A stretch of DNA of 64,000 nucleotides from Candidatus Hydrogenedens sp. (GTDB lineage: Bacteria > Hydrogenedentota > Hydrogenedentia > Hydrogenedentales > Hydrogenedentaceae): positions 42,048-106,047 of the forward strand of contig DAOSBX010000007.1 of assembly GCA_035361075.1 (NCBI GenBank), read 5' to 3'. A program made the translations under genes and the position numbers. Under the pieces are notes generated by a model that was not told where the DNA came from, searched no databases, and saw only the letters and a program-made list of their open reading frames with translations. Positions 62,263 to 64,000 of this stretch are shown in pieces (positions within the stretch are counted from its first letter, which is position 1; each line of letters opens with the position of its first letter).

Positions 62263-63645
62263 ATGGCACGCGAAAAAAAAATTTATGAATGTTCGGAATG
62301 CGGTTTGATTTCACCTAAATGGTTAGGACGTTGTCCCCAATGTGAGTCATGGAATTCATTTTTAGAACGGGTTTCAACATCTGTCAACAAAAATTATAAA
62401 GTAGAGAGTTCATCTCAAGTCGTTTCTATTGTTAATTTGGAATCATTTGAGCATCTAAGGAAACGTATTCCAACAGGGGTGGATGAATTTGACCGTGTTA
62501 TAGGTGGTGGGATTATACCTGGAGCAGTTATTTTGATTGGAGGTGAGCCAGGAATAGGGAAATCTACATTGGTACTTCAAATTGCTGGGATGTGGTCTAA
62601 AAATGTTGGCTCTGTATTATATGTTCATGGAGAAGAGTCTTATCATCAAGTGAAAGATAGAGCGAGTAGAGTTAATTCTATTCAAGACAATCTATTTTTA
62701 TTCTCATCTACTGTCTTACAAGAGATACTTTATGCGATTGATGAACATCATTTTTCTCTTCTAATTATAGATTCAATTCAAAGTGTTAGTAACCCAGAAG
62801 TAGACTCTATTCCAGGTAGTATTACACAGGTGCGGGAATGCACATATGAACTTGTTCAGAAAGCCAAAGAGAAAAATATACCAATGTTGATAGTAGGGCA
62901 TATCACGAAAGAGGGTTATATTGCAGGACCGAAGGTGTTAGAACATATTGTAGATACAGTATTATATTTTGAGGGGGAAGGGAAGTTTTCTATTAGAATA
63001 TTGCGAGCCATAAAAAATCGGTTCGGCTCTACTCAGGAGATAGGTGTATTTGAAATGTGTGCTGAAGGATTAAAAGAAATAACCAATCCGAGTGCGGTTT
63101 TTCTACAAGAACGTCCACAGGGAGCAAGTGGTTCTCTTGTGATGCCTATGATAGGTGGTTCAAGACCTTTATTGGTAGAGATTCAGGCTCTTGTCGGAAA
63201 AAATAGAAATCCTCAACCACGACGTGGAATTATGGGATTAAATGCGCAACGTGTGTCCTTATTGATAGCAATTTTAGAAAAAAAAGCAGGTATTTTCCTT
63301 GCGGATAGGGATATTTTTGTTAATGTGGCAGGAGGAATTTTTGTAGATGAGACTGCGGGTGACCTTCCTATCCTTATTACATTGCTTTCAAGTTTTTGGG
63401 AAATTCCAATGAGCCCTGACTGGGTTGCTTTCGGTGAGGTTGGTTTGACAGGAGAAATCCGCAGAGTTAATGCTACACGAATTCGTCTTAATGAAATTTC
63501 AAAATTTGGTTTTAAAACATGTATTATTCCTAAATATGAGTCTTCGGATATCCCAGAAAACTGTAGAGATGTCCATCTAATTTCACTAACAAATGTATAT
63601 GAATTAAAGAACCTGTTTAAAGAACGGGAGGAATCTTATGAGTAG
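62263..63645 (+). CDS. radA: DNA repair protein RadA
   Basis: 460-residue RecA-like branch-migration helicase for recombinational repair. N-terminal zinc finger with Cys10, Cys13, Cys24, Cys27; Walker A GGEPGIGKST (93-102); the RadA-specific KNRFGST motif; and a C-terminal Lon-protease-like domain from about 290 (NVAGGIFVDETAGDLP). Its last 8 bases overlap the start of disA, the common bacterial pair. No strong ribosome-binding site precedes its own ATG. Confidence 0.96.
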   Translation: MAREKKIYECSECGLISPKWLGRCPQCESWNSFLERVSTSVNKNYKVESSSQVVSIVNLESFEHLRKRIPTGVDEFDRVIGGGIIPGAVILIGGEPGIGKSTLVLQIAGMWSKNVGSVLYVHGEESYHQVKDRASRVNSIQDNLFLFSSTVLQEILYAIDEHHFSLLIIDSIQSVSNPEVDSIPGSITQVRECTYELVQKAKEKNIPMLIVGHITKEGYIAGPKVLEHIVDTVLYFEGEGKFSIRILRAIKNRFGSTQEIGVFEMCAEGLKEITNPSAVFLQERPQGASGSLVMPMIGGSRPLLVEIQALVGKNRNPQPRRGIMGLNAQRVSLLIAILEKKAGIFLADRDIFVNVAGGIFVDETAGDLPILITLLSSFWEIPMSPDWVAFGEVGLTGEIRRVNATRIRLNEISKFGFKTCIIPKYESSDIPENCRDVHLISLTNVYELKNLFKEREESYE

Positions 63646-64000
63646 TATCCACGATACAGATGAACTCTTCAAAAAAGCCCTTCAGATGGTTGCACCAGGG
63701 AGCAAGGTTCGTGAAGCACTTTCTGCAATAATTCAAAGTGGAATGGGTGCTTTATTATGTTTTGGCGAACCCAAAAAATTGTCTCAACTATCAGAGGGAG
63801 GTGTTGAACTAAATGCGGAATTGAAACCGCAACTTATTTATGAATTATCAAAAATGGATGGAGCAATTATTCTTAATTCAGATGGAACACAAATTTTATA
63901 TGCAAATCGTTTTTTGAAGCCAAATGCAAAAATTCCATCCGATGAAACAGGGACACGTCACCGTGTCGCTCAGAGAATGGCACAACAAGCCCATTGTATT
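63638..64000 (+). CDS. disA: DNA integrity scanning diadenylate cyclase DisA (3' partial)
   Basis: First 121 codons of a c-di-AMP synthase that scans DNA; the rest is outside the window. The DAC catalytic motifs DGA (74-76, KMDGAIIL) and GTRHR (105-109, ETGTRHRVAQ) are both intact. The ATG at 63638 is inside the radA end, with GGAGG at 63628-63632. It implies c-di-AMP signalling in this organism. Confidence 0.93.
   Translation, partial: MSSIHDTDELFKKALQMVAPGSKVREALSAIIQSGMGALLCFGEPKKLSQLSEGGVELNAELKPQLIYELSKMDGAIILNSDGTQILYANRFLKPNAKIPSDETGTRHRVAQRMAQQAHCI

Overview
The window is 64 kb of AT-rich, gene-dense DNA from a Gram-negative bacterium. The envelope evidence is an RND pump with TolC, a TonB/ExbB pair and many Sec or Tat signal peptides. 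Several features resemble genomes of uncultured Hydrogenedentes/Planctomycetes-like lineages: a Tat-exported Gfo/Idh/MocA oxidoreductase, a secreted HEAT-repeat protein, a C25 peptidase ending in an EG-rich linker plus a dockerin-like domain, secreted glycosidase-like proteins and several B12-type radical SAM proteins. That placement is inference, because the window holds no rRNA or other phylogenetic marker I would rely on. I found no tRNA, rRNA, CRISPR array, insertion sequence or phage.

Layout. 1-4.6 kb: RND efflux permease (5' end outside the window), a hexapeptide acyltransferase and TolC. 4.8-10.4 kb: secreted oxidoreductase, HEAT-repeat protein and an FHA-GAF-nucleotide cyclase. 10.4-14.0 kb: two unknown envelope proteins, a TonB/TolA-like protein, ExbB/TolQ and a 50-residue DUF5989-type microprotein. 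14.1-39.3 kb: a large glycoconjugate region. Its plus-strand arm carries a 1260-residue GT39-TPR protein, then a membrane flippase-like protein, radical SAM, carbamoyltransferase, HisH, HisF, PP-loop sugar amidotransferase, B12-type radical SAM and a further GT39 protein. A DegT aminotransferase lies between on the minus strand. The minus-strand arm is a compact six-gene operon: two more GT39-TPR proteins, a polyprenyl-phosphate glycosyltransferase (GT2), a B12-type radical SAM, a secreted glycosidase-like protein and a secreted esterase.

39.6-47.4 kb: a response regulator with a degenerate GGDEF domain, alpha-L-fucosidase, TrpD, a three-gene GlpA-like/FAD/DUF1667 redox operon, and two exported thioredoxin-fold proteins. 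47.6-51.1 kb: the housekeeping run DUF177-rpmF-plsX-(zinc ribbon/TPR)-xerC. 51.2-64 kb: a CmpB-like membrane protein, ComB, a highly expressed-looking HU-like protein with a structured leader and a clear terminator, the C25 peptidase, polyphosphate kinase, a minus-strand metabolic operon (LysA-like, SDR, DeoC, nitroreductase), and radA-disA, with disA cut by the window end.

The most notable system is the 14-39 kb region. Four membrane GT-C (GT39-like) enzymes carry TPR or TPR-like tails, the same general architecture as eukaryotic TMTC O-mannosyltransferases. They are encoded beside a DPM1-like GT2 that could supply their polyprenyl-phosphate sugar donor. Beside them is a complete amidotransferase triad (HisH, HisF lacking the usual first catalytic Asp, WbpG/PseA-like) and a carbamoyltransferase for decorating sugars. 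The largest GT39-TPR protein also contains a 306-bp three-TPR superrepeat in near-perfect register.
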